DNA of 64,000 nucleotides from Blasia pusilla. Its lineage: Eukaryota; Marchantiophyta; Marchantiopsida; Blasiales. Location of the stretch: NCBI GenBank assembly GCA_050084515.1, contig CM114273.1, positions 33,232,001-33,296,000 of the forward strand, read 5' to 3'. Below, one piece after another: positions 10,648 through 21,938 of the stretch. The position numbers and the translations under genes are program-made. Under the pieces are notes generated by a model. It saw only the letters and a program-made list of their open reading frames with translations. It searched no databases and had not been told where the DNA came from. Position 1 is the first letter of the stretch. Each line of letters opens with the position of its first letter.

Positions 10648-10930
10648 CTTCTAAAAAAATACATTTATATGAGAGGCAATAACCTCTCCATACTCACACA
10701 ACATGGAAACTAGCCAAAACACCTCTGATCGTCCAACTCCTACCATGGCAAAGTCCATGGCGGAAAATAATAGAGCTTGACAGATAATAATGGCCATCCC
10801 CATCAAAATATTCAGCAATGGTTCCACCTAAGTTGGGATAGGAGTTTCCTCTCTGACTCATCGTGATGTCGAAGTATCCATCCCATATGTGAATACAATC
10901 AGTTAATGAAAGATTAGGGAAGCTTGGCAT

Positions 10931-11938
10931 TGTTGTGTAGTAAAATGATCCGACATATATATTCCAATCTTATTGGTGTTAGAGAGAGTATTGAGTGATT
11001 AGATTAGGAAATTACAACTTCATGTTTAAACCTCTTAATGGTACCTTATGCGTATGGGCCTAACTCTAGAGAAAAGAGGTCATAAATGAGATATGAGAAA
11101 CTGAAAAGTAAAGTAGTAGGTTAGTATGTACCTCATTTATGCAGATTCAATTCTCTCAATATCCCTCTTGAGATATTGAGAGAATCTTATCTTTGTGCCA
11201 TATGCATGGCTTTCTCCCAATATTCTTCTTGGGAGAATACTTTGATCATAATCCATTCTTGAAGGGTTTAGAGATTAATGAGTCAAAGCAAAATTTTGGG
11301 TAAAACTTGTCCTTCATTTATGAATTTGAGGGAATAAGTGTAGCGGTCACTCGTGATCTTAAAATGTGTAGGGAAAGAGAGGAGGGTAGATGATGTTTAT
11401 CAATCATAGATAGAAGTTGAGCACAATTGATATCCATTTTTTCTTTTCTTAACCCATACCATATAAAGTTCGTCTTCTTAAATAAGCATTGATTTATTCA
11501 CTATCTATTTTATCAATTTGGAGAGACATTTATGAGCCAAATCATGGAATTTCCAACTTCAGTGATATTTCCAATTGTCACATATGAGAAGACTTAGGAT
11601 TATACATTATTTATACTCATTTAGTAGCTTATGGATGTGGATAGGCCTCCTTAGATAGGGTTAAATACCAATTGTACCTGTCATTTTTATAATGTATAAA
11701 TATAAAGTAGTTTACAGAGACTTTATAGTTAGGAATTTTGGGGTTAGGTGTTATGAAGAAGACTTACAATAGGTTGCCTCAACACAAAAATTTCTGATCC
11801 CTATCATTAGTGAATGGAGAATGTACATCATGATTCTATACTGAACAGGAGAAACTTGTGTAAGAGTTTCCCATGCAACAACAACTACCGCAACTAGAAG
11901 GTTGGCTCTTACTCGAAAAAAAGACTCTCAACACAACA
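10931..11938 (+). mobile_element. Solo LTR of the 33.4-kb LTR family
   Basis: Starts TGTTGTGTAGTAAAAT and ends near ACACAACA (11938); an alternative end CTGACA lies at 11944. It aligns along its length with 33391-34668, including CATGTTTAAACCTCTT.ATGGTACC, a GGAGAATA phrase, CACATATG, and TAGTTTACAG..TTTATAGTTAGGAATTT. No internal coding sequence follows. A perfect target duplication is not visible; GGCAT and AGCAT would fit the alternative end with one mismatch. It sits inside the decayed minus-strand gypsy copy. Confidence 0.75.
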
Positions 11939-11944
11939 TCCTGA

Positions 11945-12171
11945 CAAGCATATGACCCCTCTCATGGGTCTATCTCAATCCCACCTCCTTGTAGTTTGAT
12001 CATTCTTATGATGCTTTGAGTCACCGAAACAACGATCCAAACTTGTGTTGCATTACACGTGAATCCCATACTAGAGAGATCCTCCCTCATATCTTGATAC
12101 AATGTGGAAGCTAATGATGATTCAGAAGTGGATGCCCTTGGTTTTATGTCCATCCTTGGTTATATCATAGG
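11945..12171 (-). pseudogene. Remnant of the decayed gypsy copy (Gag/protease linker)
   Basis: A 63-codon minus-strand open stretch (11962-12153) lies between the solo LTR and the copia insertion. By position it should correspond to the Gag-protease linker around 32.6-32.8 kb, and weak similarity is visible (ASTS..DM..MGF). The last five bases, ATAGG, are the copia target duplication. Confidence 0.4.
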
Positions 12172-12484
12172 TATTGAAGATTGAGTTACAATCAAACTCA
12201 TGAGACACCTGAACTGCTATATTTGGTACTCACACGAAGTAGGGAAGCTTAATCTTGGTTAGTCAGTTAAGCACGATTATCTTAACTAAGGTTAGTTAAT
12301 CACAATTAGTCTAACTCGAAACTATGGTTAAGGGTAGGATTAGGGTTTCTTGTACATACCCTACATAATTGAGAAGAGGATCAGCCTCCACTCAATTCTC
12401 TCATTGCAAATTTTGTTCTCCATGGTGGTGTGTGTGTGTTAGAGTTGTTTTCCACCAATTATGCTTGTTTAGCAGTTTTCCACA
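12172..12484 (+). repeat. Ty1-copia 5' LTR
   Basis: 313 bp, matching 24113-24424. It contains a possible TATA-like CATAATTGAG region near 12363 and a GTGTGTGTGT run near 12430 shared by both LTRs. It is preceded by the target duplication ATAGG. Confidence 0.93.
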
Positions 12485-12500
12485 TAATATCAGAGCGGTA
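12485..12500 (+). other. Primer-binding site (initiator tRNA-Met type)
   Basis: TAATATCAGAGCGGTAG directly follows the LTR end. It resembles the common plant PBS TGGTATCAGAGC complementary to initiator tRNA-Met, with the leading TGG altered. Confidence 0.75.
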
Positions 12501-13031
12501 GAGAACATCATTTGAAATTCTTGGTATTTGAAGAGAGAAGAGAGGCAAGAGAAGGCACAATTTCAGTTTGGGAGAAGGAAATTTTATTCAGAGCTCAGTG
12601 GGTGCAGATTTCAGGTGGAGCTTTGACGGTGATAAAACTTTGGAGACGTGTTTTAGGGCTTTCCCGTTCGATTTAGCCGTGTGGGTCCGCTTCGGCTAGA
12701 ACGATGCCGAAGGCTTGTTCTATCCAAAGTAGACCCAGATGAAGGCTTGTTCTAGCCGTCTTGTAGAGCTCGTCGAGAACTTTCCAACGTACCCAAAATC
12801 GCTCGATTCTAACACTGTGAGCTCCTACAATAGCAATTTCAGTGTAGGAAAGTGCAATCAGTGAAGAAAAGTTGTGTAGTTTGCTCTCTATAGGCCAATT
12901 TCGACTAGTTCTTTTATATAGTTGATTAATTTTGGCAAATTTCAGGTCGATTTCTGTGTAGGAATGGTCTATGCTTCAATTGGAGCAGTAGAAAGCGTGA
13001 AATTGCATTTTTATGAGTGAAATCATTTATC

Positions 13032-13915
13032 ATGAAGTATTCCTCATCAGCAATTATAAGTGAGAAGCTAGACAAACAGAATTACAATGTCTGGAAGTTT
13101 CGCATGAAACAATTTCTCATGGGTCAAGAACTATGGGAGCTTGTCACAGGTAATGAGGCCAAGCCAGAAGGTGACTCAACACACTTCGCGCTTGGAACAA
13201 ACGCGCAAGGCAAGTAATCCACTTCATTTCAATAACAATCAGTTCGCCAATGATAGGTCATATCCAAGATGTTGATACTCTGAAGGAGGCCTAGGATGCA
13301 TTTGAAAAGCTATTCTAGACATCTACAAAGGCCAGAAAGCTTCAATTGAAACATTAATTGAACAAAGTGAGGAAAGGATCGCAAAGCATCAATGATTATA
13401 TTTTGAGTATCACACATATTGTTGATCAGTTGAATAGCATTGGAGTGACAGTAGAAGATGATGACCTGATTTTATTCACTCTTGAAGGCCTTCCAAAGGA
13501 TTACAAGTCCTTTGAGACCTCTAACTCTGTGAGAGAGAAGTATCCAACCTTTCAAGAGTTAGTTCCTCTGTTGATCAGTGAAGAGATGCGCCTAGTAGGC
13601 AGCAGTAGCTCGTCTAGTCTGCAAGAGAGTGCGCTATTTGCAGGTTAGGGATCAAACACAGGCAGGGATTGTGGCATAAACTTCCGTGGTCGTGGTGGAT
13701 ATCAAGCATATGGAGGAAGAGGCACTCAATGTAACGTCACTCAATCAACTACGAACCAGTACGAGACACAACCACAAGGTGGTGATTGTGGAAACCGGTG
13801 GGGTCGAGATCAGCAATAGAGGGTCCCTGAATCTTGCAATTTCTGTGGGATAAAGGGTCACTATGCAAAGTTTTGCTTCAACAAGAAGGCACATATGAGA
13901 ACAAGAGCCTTACAG
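13032..13915 (+). pseudogene. Ty1-copia Gag, broken
   Basis: ATG 13032 begins a copia-type Gag: KLDKQNYNVWKFRM, then LWELVTG, a block with stops and frame changes at 13215-13355, and resumption at KGSQSINDYI..LNSIG and EGLPKDYKSFE (13358-13648). A CCHC zinc knuckle CX2CX4HX4C (CNFCGIKGHYAKFC) is at 13835-13876 in another frame. This is the nucleocapsid and particle protein of the element. Stops at 13216, 13646 and elsewhere make it non-functional. Confidence 0.85.
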
Positions 13916-13987
13916 CAACAAAACTATATGGAGCAATAACACCAAGAGCAGTACCAAGAATAACAACATTCACAAACGGAGCATCTC

Positions 13988-14875
13988 TTGATCATGACTC
14001 ATCATATGGGAGCAATGGTCAAGAAAGACTCGACAACATTTTGGTACATTGACTCTAGTGCATCAAATCACATGACCTCACAAGCTAAATGGTTCAGTAG
14101 TTTGAAGCCGGTGAAAGATCTTGCAATTGTGCTCATAGGAGATGACACTCAACATCATATCACGCATACCGGTAAAGTTCCAATAGCATCACATGGTCTT
14201 TGTGCTCTTGGAAATATTCTCTATCTTCCTATCATTGCAAGAAATCTTATCTTTGTAGGATATATAGTAGAACAGGGTTATCAAGTGAAGTTTAACGCAG
14301 ATGGTTATTTCATTGAAATAATAGATGACCAGATTACGATAGCCAAAGGAAAGTCAGAGATATTCTCAGTGTTCCAAACATTCACAGTTCTAGTAGAGAA
14401 CCATACTGGACAACACATTCTGAAATTGCGTTGTGATAGAGGAGGAGAGTATCTTTCAACAGAGTTTGATGATTATTTACGTTAGAATGGCATCCAACAT
14501 CAAGTGACTTGCCGTTACACTCCACAACAAAATGGAATGGCTGAGAGGAAGAATCGACATATTTCTGAAGCGACACGAGCTATGCTGAATGAGAAGAACT
14601 TGCCTAAGGTGCATTGGGCAGAGGCTGTAGCATGTGCAGTCTTCTTAATCAACTAAACTCTAACAACAAGAGTTCATGATAAAACTCCATTCGAAGTCTT
14701 CACAGGAAGTAAACGTGATTTTTCCTGTTTCAAAGTATTTGGCTGTATTTGTTATGCTCATGTTCCTTCTGAGAGAGGTCAAAAATTAGACCCCAAGTCT
14801 GAAAGATGTATCTTCATTGATTGTGCTGATGGAACTAAGGGGTATAAGTGCTACATTCCATCCTAGGAAACTTAT
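13988..14875 (+). pseudogene. Ty1-copia protease and integrase, internally deleted
   Basis: The protease active-site segment DSSASNHM is at 14051-14074 (normally D-S/T-G-A). The pre-integrase region follows to about 14360. There the sequence jumps straight to FQTF..LVENHTGQ and the second-aspartate region LRCDRGGEYLS, so the HHCC zinc finger and first catalytic aspartate are missing, which indicates an internal deletion near 14360. After TAG 14483 come YTPQQNGMAERKNR (third acidic residue) and the C-terminal part to about 14870. Confidence 0.85.
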
Positions 14876-15229
14876 TATTAGTCGGGATGTTGTCTTTGAC
14901 GAGCTAAAGTCATGGTATGCTCCAACTGAGCCTATTCCACCTCTGAACTTGTCTGTTGAGGGGGAGAATATGACTATAAACCAACAGACATTGTCTTCAA
15001 CTTTCCCGAGTACTACTGCAGGATTATGAGAGGTCATAGATTCATCAGTTAAATCTATGAGTCCATGGACAAAAAGAGTACATATTCAGTTTGTTGACAC
15101 TAGCCAGAGCTTGAGTTAGGTGTCAGAGGCATCTACCTCTGAACAACAACTTTGTAGATCAAGTTGAGTTACACATCCAGTTCATAGATTCATAAATGAA
15201 GGTTTCCTTGCGACACATCATGCATATAT

Positions 15230-15593
15230 GATGACTACCCTTTAAGAGTAGGAGCCGAGTTCTTTTTACGAAGCTGCGAGTAAAGCCGAATGGATTGAAG
15301 TTATGGAGGAAGAACTTGCTGTATTAAGACATCAACAAACATGGGAGTTGGTTGATATACCTTCCGGTAAGGAAGCTATTGGTTGCAAATGGGTTTACAA
15401 AATCAAGCACAATCAAGATAGTACAATTAACAGATACAAAGCGAGATTGGTGGCTAAGGGCTATGCACAACAATATGGTATCGATTATGAGGAAACATGT
15501 TGCAAAGATGGCCACTACGAGAACAGTCGTTGCACTAAGTAAGAAGTGGAGATTATATCACATGGACATCAAGAATGCCTTCTTGAATGGAGA
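15230..15593 (+). pseudogene. Ty1-copia reverse transcriptase, N-terminal part
   Basis: The segment [16 protein letters not shown], then [21 protein letters not shown] and DYEET is typical copia RT. A short deletion after EET (about 15502) shifts frame, and [15 protein letters not shown] and MDIKNAFLNG continue in the next frame. Coding is cut at 15593 by the chromovirus insertion and resumes at 22940. Confidence 0.93.
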
Positions 15594-16588
15594 TGTCGCA
15601 CCCCTACTCTCCTTGAACGTCAATCTTTAGTGTTGCGGAAGCGTGCGTTCAGTAGGTCACGAACTCATCGCCGATCTGCACCCAAACACGCACTCTCGTT
15701 AGTCGGGTTTGGCCAACCGGCGTTCCAACCCACCGAGTCCTCAACTCGGCGTCTCATCAAGCTCAACCTTCCTTAGTTCCTAGCTCCCAACACATGGCAA
15801 GTCCTTCAAGACTTGGAAGCAGACTTCTGGTTAGTCCAGGGATCAAACGGCACTTGCACGCCTAGCGATCCCAAGCTGTTCAACGGTCCTCGTGTGAGTT
15901 CCAAACCGAGACCCAAGTAATTGAGTCGGCGTGAAATCCAAGAGGATGTCTAAAATCGCCTCAATGGACTTGGTGCAGGTTTTCCAACCCAACGCCCAAA
16001 CTCGCGTTCCGTTCCATGCCCTTGAGCGCCCCGGGCGCCCAAAGTGGGTTTGGGTTCCAAGCACTCTCGGAGACCTTCCCCCTTACTAGTACTTCTGGGG
16101 TTCTCCAATAACCCCTCCCCTTTGGGAACAGAGGTTCGGGCCCTTCATTGTGGCCCTCAACCCGACTCCATTTACAGTCGTTTTCGGGTTGTATCTCGGC
16201 CGCTGCTTATGCGTTTGCAGCGATCTTTGGTGTGTTTGAACCGGCTCTTCATAAGCTTTCCAACGCACTCTTATTTGCTCCAAACGCATCTTGACGCTAA
16301 AAGTTATGGCCATAAATACAGTCGGAAACTCTCAAACGCAAGTGGCGTTCCAAATCCGGATCTTTCCTTTGGCAACCCACTTCCTAGACTCGACTTCTTT
16401 CAAGTCTCATTCCGCGTTTGGTCCAGGTTTATGAGTCACGACCATCACATCTGAAACGCAACTTCTCGCTCGCGTCTCGTCTCTTGTCTCCTCTTTGAGA
16501 CAACTCCAATGCGCAAACCATCTTAGCGTGAGCCCGCTAATGTTCCGATGTTCCGCTTGGCACTTGTTTGGTCATGAGGGTCGCGACA
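15594..16588 (-). repeat. Chromovirus 3' LTR
   Basis: Left LTR on the plus strand, which is the 3' LTR of the minus-strand element. Reading the minus strand, a polypurine tract (AAAAGAGGGGTGAG at about 16589-16602) stands directly before it. It differs from the other LTR by small indels, for example near 15818 and 15840. Confidence 0.95.
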
Positions 16589-17284
16589 CTCACCCCTCTT
16601 TTAGAGGTTTATGCCCTCATCAACGCAAAGATTTATTATGTCAAGTCTCTTGGGCAGCCTACCCCTTGACATTGAATTGCGTTCTGGTGGCTAACCCGCA
16701 ATTCCTCTTAGTCTCTAGTTGTCGCTTTGCCCCACTTAGAATTATTAGCCTCTCATCTTCGATAAGCCTGGACTAGTTCCAAGGAACTAACCTATCAAAT
16801 AAGCTAACTAAGTGTGCAACCTTAGACTCTTTCGACTCATTACTGTAAACATCACACTTGTTTTCCTGGTCCACAAATCGTACTACTATTGGGTCGCTCT
16901 TGTATTCGACTTAGGCGCGTCACTAAGTTTACTTATGTGGCCACAAGTAAGATCACCCCAAGCCCCAAGACAGACTTCATCTGCCCGCCGACGCTAGGGC
17001 GAGCCCGAGTGTAATCCAACACAAGGTCCTGTTCTAGGTGCTTATCCACATACGAGCTCTCACCTCAAATACTCCTTGTCTGTCCTCTTGTCGTACATTC
17101 TAAGTCTATGATGAACGACTCATAGCCATGCACTACCACATACAAATTGCAATCAACACTGGTATCGAATCTCCAAATCCATACACTCCTTTATTGCAAC
17201 ACTAGCATATTCTAGTTACAACGGCCTTCGGCCCAAGATTCCACTGATTACAAGTCATGTCTCTAGCTTCTCCTCGTACTAACG

Positions 17285-17883
17285 TATGTGCTTCGCTTGA
17301 GTTCGCTTGAAGTCACGCAACAATTCTTGCGCGTGGTCCAAATCCGCCTCCGCAATCCAAGTCGCCTCCTTCACATGGTAGCCCTTCCATTTTACCAAGT
17401 ATTCATACTTGTTGGCCCGACGCCTCGAACGTAAGATGGTCTCCACCTCGAACGTAAGATGGTCTCTAGCTCGAACTCCGGCTCCTCATTTACGATGATC
17501 GGGTGCGGTCTCACCACCTGTCTCCGCTCGAAACGTCCATTATCTTGAAGGTATTTCTTCAATAATGACACATGAAAGGTCGGGTGAATCTTGAACTCGT
17601 CCGGCAGCCTCAACGTATACACATCCTCAAACGGTTTTGCCACAATCACATACGGTCCAGCATACTTGGCAGACAGCTTCGTAGACAACTCTTTCGGAAG
17701 AGTGAGATTCTTCACACTCAACCACACTTGTTCTCCAACTTGGAATCGTACTTGGCGCCGACTCTTGTTAGCATGCTTAACGTACCTCATTTGAGCCTTT
17801 GCAAGATTTCGCCTCGCGCTCTCTTCTCGTTCTCGCATCTCTACCAACAAACTTTCTGCCGTCGCTTGTCGTGTTCGTGCCAA
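17285..17883 (-). pseudogene. Chromovirus integrase C-terminus and chromodomain
   Basis: Minus strand. The integrase C-terminal region includes FQVGEQVWLSVKNL, PYVIVAK and HPTFHVSLLKKY, the GPY/F-like module. After EFELETILRSR a 23-bp tandem duplication (17423-17445 and 17446-17468) shifts the frame. In the next frame the chromodomain reads YEYLVKWKGY, EATWIAEADL and AQELL (about 17420-17300). Chromodomains of this class bind methylated histone tails and direct integration to heterochromatin. The duplication would separate the chromodomain from integrase. Confidence 0.88.
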
Positions 17884-17929
17884 TGTAGTACCCGAAGGGC
17901 TAGATCAAGAGGCCCTTTCGGCTCTCGTC

Positions 17930-18620
17930 CATTTGCAAGGAGAAACGGAGATTCTCTGTTGCTGAGAATGCTTGGTCGAGTTGTAGCGATATTCCGCCAT
18001 GCTCAACCCACGACCCAATCGCGTTGATCAAGAGACGACATAATTCCTCAAGTACTGATTCACGATAGAGTTTACCTTTTCAGTCTGTCCATCCATCTGT
18101 GGGTGGAAAGCCGTACTGAAACTCAGCTTGGTCTTAAACCTTTTGAACAAGTGCTTCCGTAGAAAGCCGGTAAACTTTGATCGATCTGAAACAATGCTCC
18201 TCGGCAAACCATGAGCACGCCACCAGCTATCGAAGAATAGTTGCGCTGTCAGATATCGCCGTTCGGAATCCACCGTCGCACGAATCTCGCCAACTTGCTA
18301 AACTGATCAACAATCACAAGTATAGCGTTGTATCCCCAGATTCGGAAGACTCGTGATGAAATCCATACTCACACTTTGCAAGGGTCCTTCGAGGGGATCG
18401 GCAAGGGATGCGACAAGCCTTGTTTCTTATCATAAGAGACTCTATTCGATTGGCGGAGTCACACAGTCTTCACATATTGAGCAACATCCTCCTTCATGTT
18501 GGGCCAAAAGAACCGCCGACGAGCGGCTAGCGTAGATTTCTCGCTTTATGTCGCCAAGGGTCCGTCGTGACATTCGGCTAACACCTTGGTTCGATTACGC
18601 CTTGCCCTACATAGATCCTA
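17930..18620 (-). pseudogene. Chromovirus integrase core
   Basis: Minus strand. The zinc-finger part near 18530-18430 carries WPNMKEDVAQYVK followed by a single Cys of the CX2C. The core carries FDSWWRAHGLPRSIVSDR (second catalytic Asp) and FHPQMDGQTEKVN (third acidic residue), 18273-18028. The N-terminal finger and the first Asp region are in different frames because of indels near 18300 and 18540. Confidence 0.85.
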
Positions 18621-18649
18621 CTCTGTTTGAACCTTAGTAAACCCGTGCC

Positions 18650-19372
18650 TCAAACTTATGTTGGCCACCTTCTCACCCTGCTTCAACTTCCTCGGTATTC
18701 CCTGCTTGAGCATCCTTCATATATCCTTCACGAATCCTTCTCTCAGATCTGTTTCCTTAGGGAACATTGCTCTCAAGACTGTGTCGTCGATGGCATGTGT
18801 TCCTCCTTGCGACTTAATGCATCCGGAATCACATTATCTTTACGGCTTGTGGATCAACTCTACATCCATCGGCGCCAAGGTATCATGCCACCGCAGTTGT
18901 TTCGGTGTCACTCGATCCTGGGTCTCAAAATACTTGAGTGATATATTATCGGTGAATACTCGAGTCCTGTGGAGCCCTAGATAATGCCGCCACTTCCTCA
19001 AGCAATGTACCCACATGAACAACTCTTTTCGTGAGTAGGCCATCTCCTTTCGAAGTGTCGCTAAGCTTCTTGCTCTCATATGCCACCGGTCTCCTTCTTG
19101 CACCAACATTCCGCAACCGTGAAATCACTAGCATCGGTATGCACTTGAACGGTTTGTCAAACTCGGCGACTTTAACTTTGGTTCTGCGATAGAATCTGCT
19201 TCACTCGGTTGAATGCCTCATTAACTTCCTGGGTCCAAGTCGTGTTGGCAAACTTTGCCGTCCAATCCGTGAGAGGTCTCACAATTCCCGAAAAGTTTTT
19301 CACATAAGTACAATAAAATTGCACCGCACCTATGAACCTCCTCATCCCCTTTCTGGTGGATGGGGTTCCCAC
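18650..19372 (-). pseudogene. Chromovirus RNase H
   Basis: Minus strand. The connection region starts with KGMRRFIGAVQFYC..VKNFSGIVRPLTDW (19372-19172). A broken stretch holds a displaced RNase H start near 19150 (CIPMLVISRL). Then come VAYESKKLS, KEMAYSRKELFMWVHCLRKWRHYLG and RVFTDNISLKYFE, and further residues of the Ty3-type RNase H. It degrades the RNA strand of the replication intermediate. Frame breaks occur near 18950 and 19110. Confidence 0.83.
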
Positions 19373-19469
19373 TCGAAATCGCCTTTACCTTTTCCATGTC
19401 GGGTCGACGCCATCTGACCGACCACGTGACCCAAGAATTTGATCTTACTCAAACCAAATTCGCTCTTCT

Positions 19470-19970
19470 CTACATTCGCATCTGGTGATTTGCCCTTAGC
19501 TTAGACAAGACCGCTCTCACATGTCGAACGTGCTCCTCTAGTGACTTCGAATAGATAAGTATATCATCGATATAGATGATAACATACTCATCCATTTCCT
19601 TGTGAAAAATGGAGTTCATCAATGTGGTGAACGTCGGAGGCGCGTTACATAGACCGAAAGGCATCACTACAAACTCAAAGGAACGTATCTTGTCACGCAC
19701 GCAGTCTTCTCCACATCGCCTCGGCAATCCGAATCTGGTAATATCGACTTCAAGTCAATCCTATTGAAATATCTACTTTGCCCGACCTATCAAAGAGATC
19801 ATCTATCCTTGGAAGAGGATAATTATTCCGCATCACCGTCACTTTGTTCGAGGTGCACGGTAATCAACACTGACCTCATCTTTCCATCCTTCTTCTTTAC
19901 AAAGAGAACAGTGCTCCATAAGGTGACTTGCTAGTCCTAATGTAACCCTTTTCCAAGAGCTCACTTAACT
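19470..19970 (-). pseudogene. Chromovirus reverse transcriptase core
   Basis: Minus strand. KIRSFEFVVMPFGLCNAPPTF and VIIYIDDILIYS are diagnostic; the YIDD catalytic tetrad lies at about 19575-19562. Upstream, 19970-19730 holds the rest of the fingers/palm in several frames (GYI, SPYGAL, VLFVKKKDG-like codons are recognisable), so the domain is complete in order but frame-broken. Confidence 0.9.
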
Positions 19971-20418
19971 ACTTTTTCAACTCAAGAAGTTTCTCCTGAT
20001 TCAACCTATATGGTGCTTTTGAAGGCGGTTGGGAACCGGGTATGATCTCTATCTTATGATCTACGGCTCTATGCGGCGGCAATTCAGTCGGAAGCTCATT
20101 TGTCAAGACATCCTCAAACTCTGGACCACTTCTGGAGTGGTTGAGATTCCCCTTGAGGCAGGCGTCGATCTCTGCGATATCTTTGCTTGTAGCCTCCTCC
20201 ACTTGTCTCATCAAGCAGAGAAATCCATCCTCCAACTCAGTCATGCTCCTCCTTGTGATCGAGTTCACCAACTCCATCTTCGCTGGAACCTCACGGACCA
20301 ACCGCACCTGTAGCCATTTGCCTTTTAGCAAGACGCTCAACCTCAATGGTCGGCATCTTAACTCCACCTCATACGCATCTAGGAATGTATTCCCCAAAAC
20401 TCCGTCAATGCCGTCCAT
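19971..20418 (-). pseudogene. Chromovirus protease end and RT N-terminal linker
   Basis: Minus strand. DGVLGNTFLDAYEVEL is the second half of the retroviral-type protease (the ILG-like flap partner). A linker and the RT entry follow: FEDVLTNELPTELPPHR, DHKIEIIPGSQPPSKAPYRL. The reading frame is open for 149 codons. Confidence 0.88.
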
Positions 20419-20568
20419 TTTGCATCAAATGAAATTCTCCTTCAACTCGAATACCCCGCACCTCTTTGTCAAACCCAAGACCAAATCAGAAGTCCGATGA
20501 GACTTGCCTCCTGCAAATCTCACTCGAATGGGCAAATCCGCCTTAGAGGTAAGACGACCCGAGTTCCT

Positions 20569-21009
20569 TCACGATTTCGGGCTTAGGAAGGAGTGCGAAG
20601 CACCTGTATCCACGAGCAACAACACATCGCGATCAGCAATCTTGGATCTTAGGTACACCAAATTGTGCGTCCTCTTGGTGACTTGAAGGGACGTCTCCAT
20701 ATCGCCCGCCAACAGATGCTTAGCAGCAAACGCAATCATACTCCCATTACTAACCTTCGGTTTGAACACCCTTTGACAGGTGCCCGGTTCGCCCAGTTGT
20801 AGCATACGACCTTGCCGTTCCTGTCTTTGAGTGTTGTCCTCCTTTCCCGCATGAAGTTCCACTCGTTTTCTTCTTTCGGGCGGGCGACGACTCTCCTGGT
20901 TCGTGTTGGCCCCCACTCCAGCCTCTTTTGAACGCCTCCTTATTTTTTGACTTCTTCGAAAAAACTTTTGACTCGAAGGGTTTCTGGGTTTGGACCTCAT
21001 CGTCCCCAA
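20569..21009 (-). pseudogene. Chromovirus protease active site and Gag C-terminus
   Basis: Minus strand. LLLVDTGASHSFLS places the DTGAS aspartic-protease active site at about 20610-20596. Just upstream is a Gag zinc knuckle broken by single-base losses: TGC TAC AAC TG. ends with GGCACCTGTCAAAGGGTG, so CX2CX4HX4C can be followed only by changing frame. Confidence 0.85.
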
Positions 21010-21794
21010 TCCGCTCCGCTAGCTTCAGAAGGTCCGCGCAGGTCTCTGGCAACGTCGGCATTCGGTAAAGGGCCTTCTCAGCGCTCGGCTTGAGTCCACT
21101 AATGAAGATAGCCTTCTTCGCGTGCTCATCCATCTTCGGACTAGAAGTCAGTTTCGCACTAAACTCCCTCACATACGCGCTTAAGGAACCACTCTGCCGC
21201 ATCCGCACGCATTCCACCGTGTCACGCAACCCTTGGTACTCCGGAGTGAACCGATCCCCAATCAACTCCTTGAACTCCTCCCAACTCAGAGGTGACTCAC
21301 CGCCCAGATATTCCTCTCGTTGAGCGGTCCACCATTGTAGAGCATGATCCTTAAGGAAAGTAACGGCTACCGTCACCTTGTCCTGCTCAGCAGCCTTCTG
21401 CGCCTCGAAGTACAGTTCCAGTTCCGTAAGGAAATCCTTCACTCATGGCGCCCCACTCATAAATGGCGGGCAGGTTCGTCTTGAAGAGCTTTTTGCCCGC
21501 ACTCGGGTTTCGAGTGGCCTCTAACTCTGCAATCCGCTTGCTTTGCTGGGACATCTGCTCCACCAACACCTTCAACAAGTCCAACGTCTGGCTCGACTCC
21601 GTCCTTTCCCCTGAGTTTGGGCCCACTGGCCCCGCGGAAGGAGTCGCCACTGGGACGTCCTCACGACTGGCGTTCAGCTCTTCGGGAGTCTCCGACTCCT
21701 CTATAGCTTCACGGTCCGGCATTGGTTCCTCTCTCGGTTCACGTCGCTTGATTGGGCGCTTCTTGGGTTGTTCTCCCTCGATCGCCATCTCCAA
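20750..21794 (-). pseudogene. Chromovirus Gag
   Basis: Minus strand. ATG 21794 opens an acidic N-terminus and coiled-coil-like QMSQQSKRIAELEA. A frameshift near 21440 leads to the retrotransposon Gag core: FLTELELYFEAQK, AVTFLKDHALQWW, SWEEFKELIGDRFTPEYQ, SLSAYVREFSAKL, ISGLKP and CADLLKLAERI. This is the capsid of the element. Apart from that frameshift it is open for about 230 codons. Confidence 0.9.
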
Positions 21795-21921
21795 GCCAAC
21801 TCACTCAGATCTCCTCCTCGTTTCTTGCGTCCCTCCTCGAGCGTCCGAGTCTAGCCGCAACCTTGAAATTTCCCAAGCATCCGGCTGATCCCACGACCCC
21901 AAGTTCTCGCTCACCAAGGAT

Positions 21922-21936
21922 AAGCTCTGATACCAC
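21922..21936 (-). other. Chromovirus primer-binding site (initiator tRNA-Met)
   Basis: On the minus strand the LTR end GCGACA is followed by AG and then TGGTATCAGAGCTTATCC, the standard initiator tRNA-Met PBS. This fixes the element's orientation. Confidence 0.95.
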
Positions 21937-21938
21937 TT

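Noticed and set aside
16044-16997. ORFs of 60-136 codons around the chromovirus LTR (also 22157-22805)
   Set aside because: They repeat exactly in both LTRs and have no protein similarity; they are LTR sequence read by chance.
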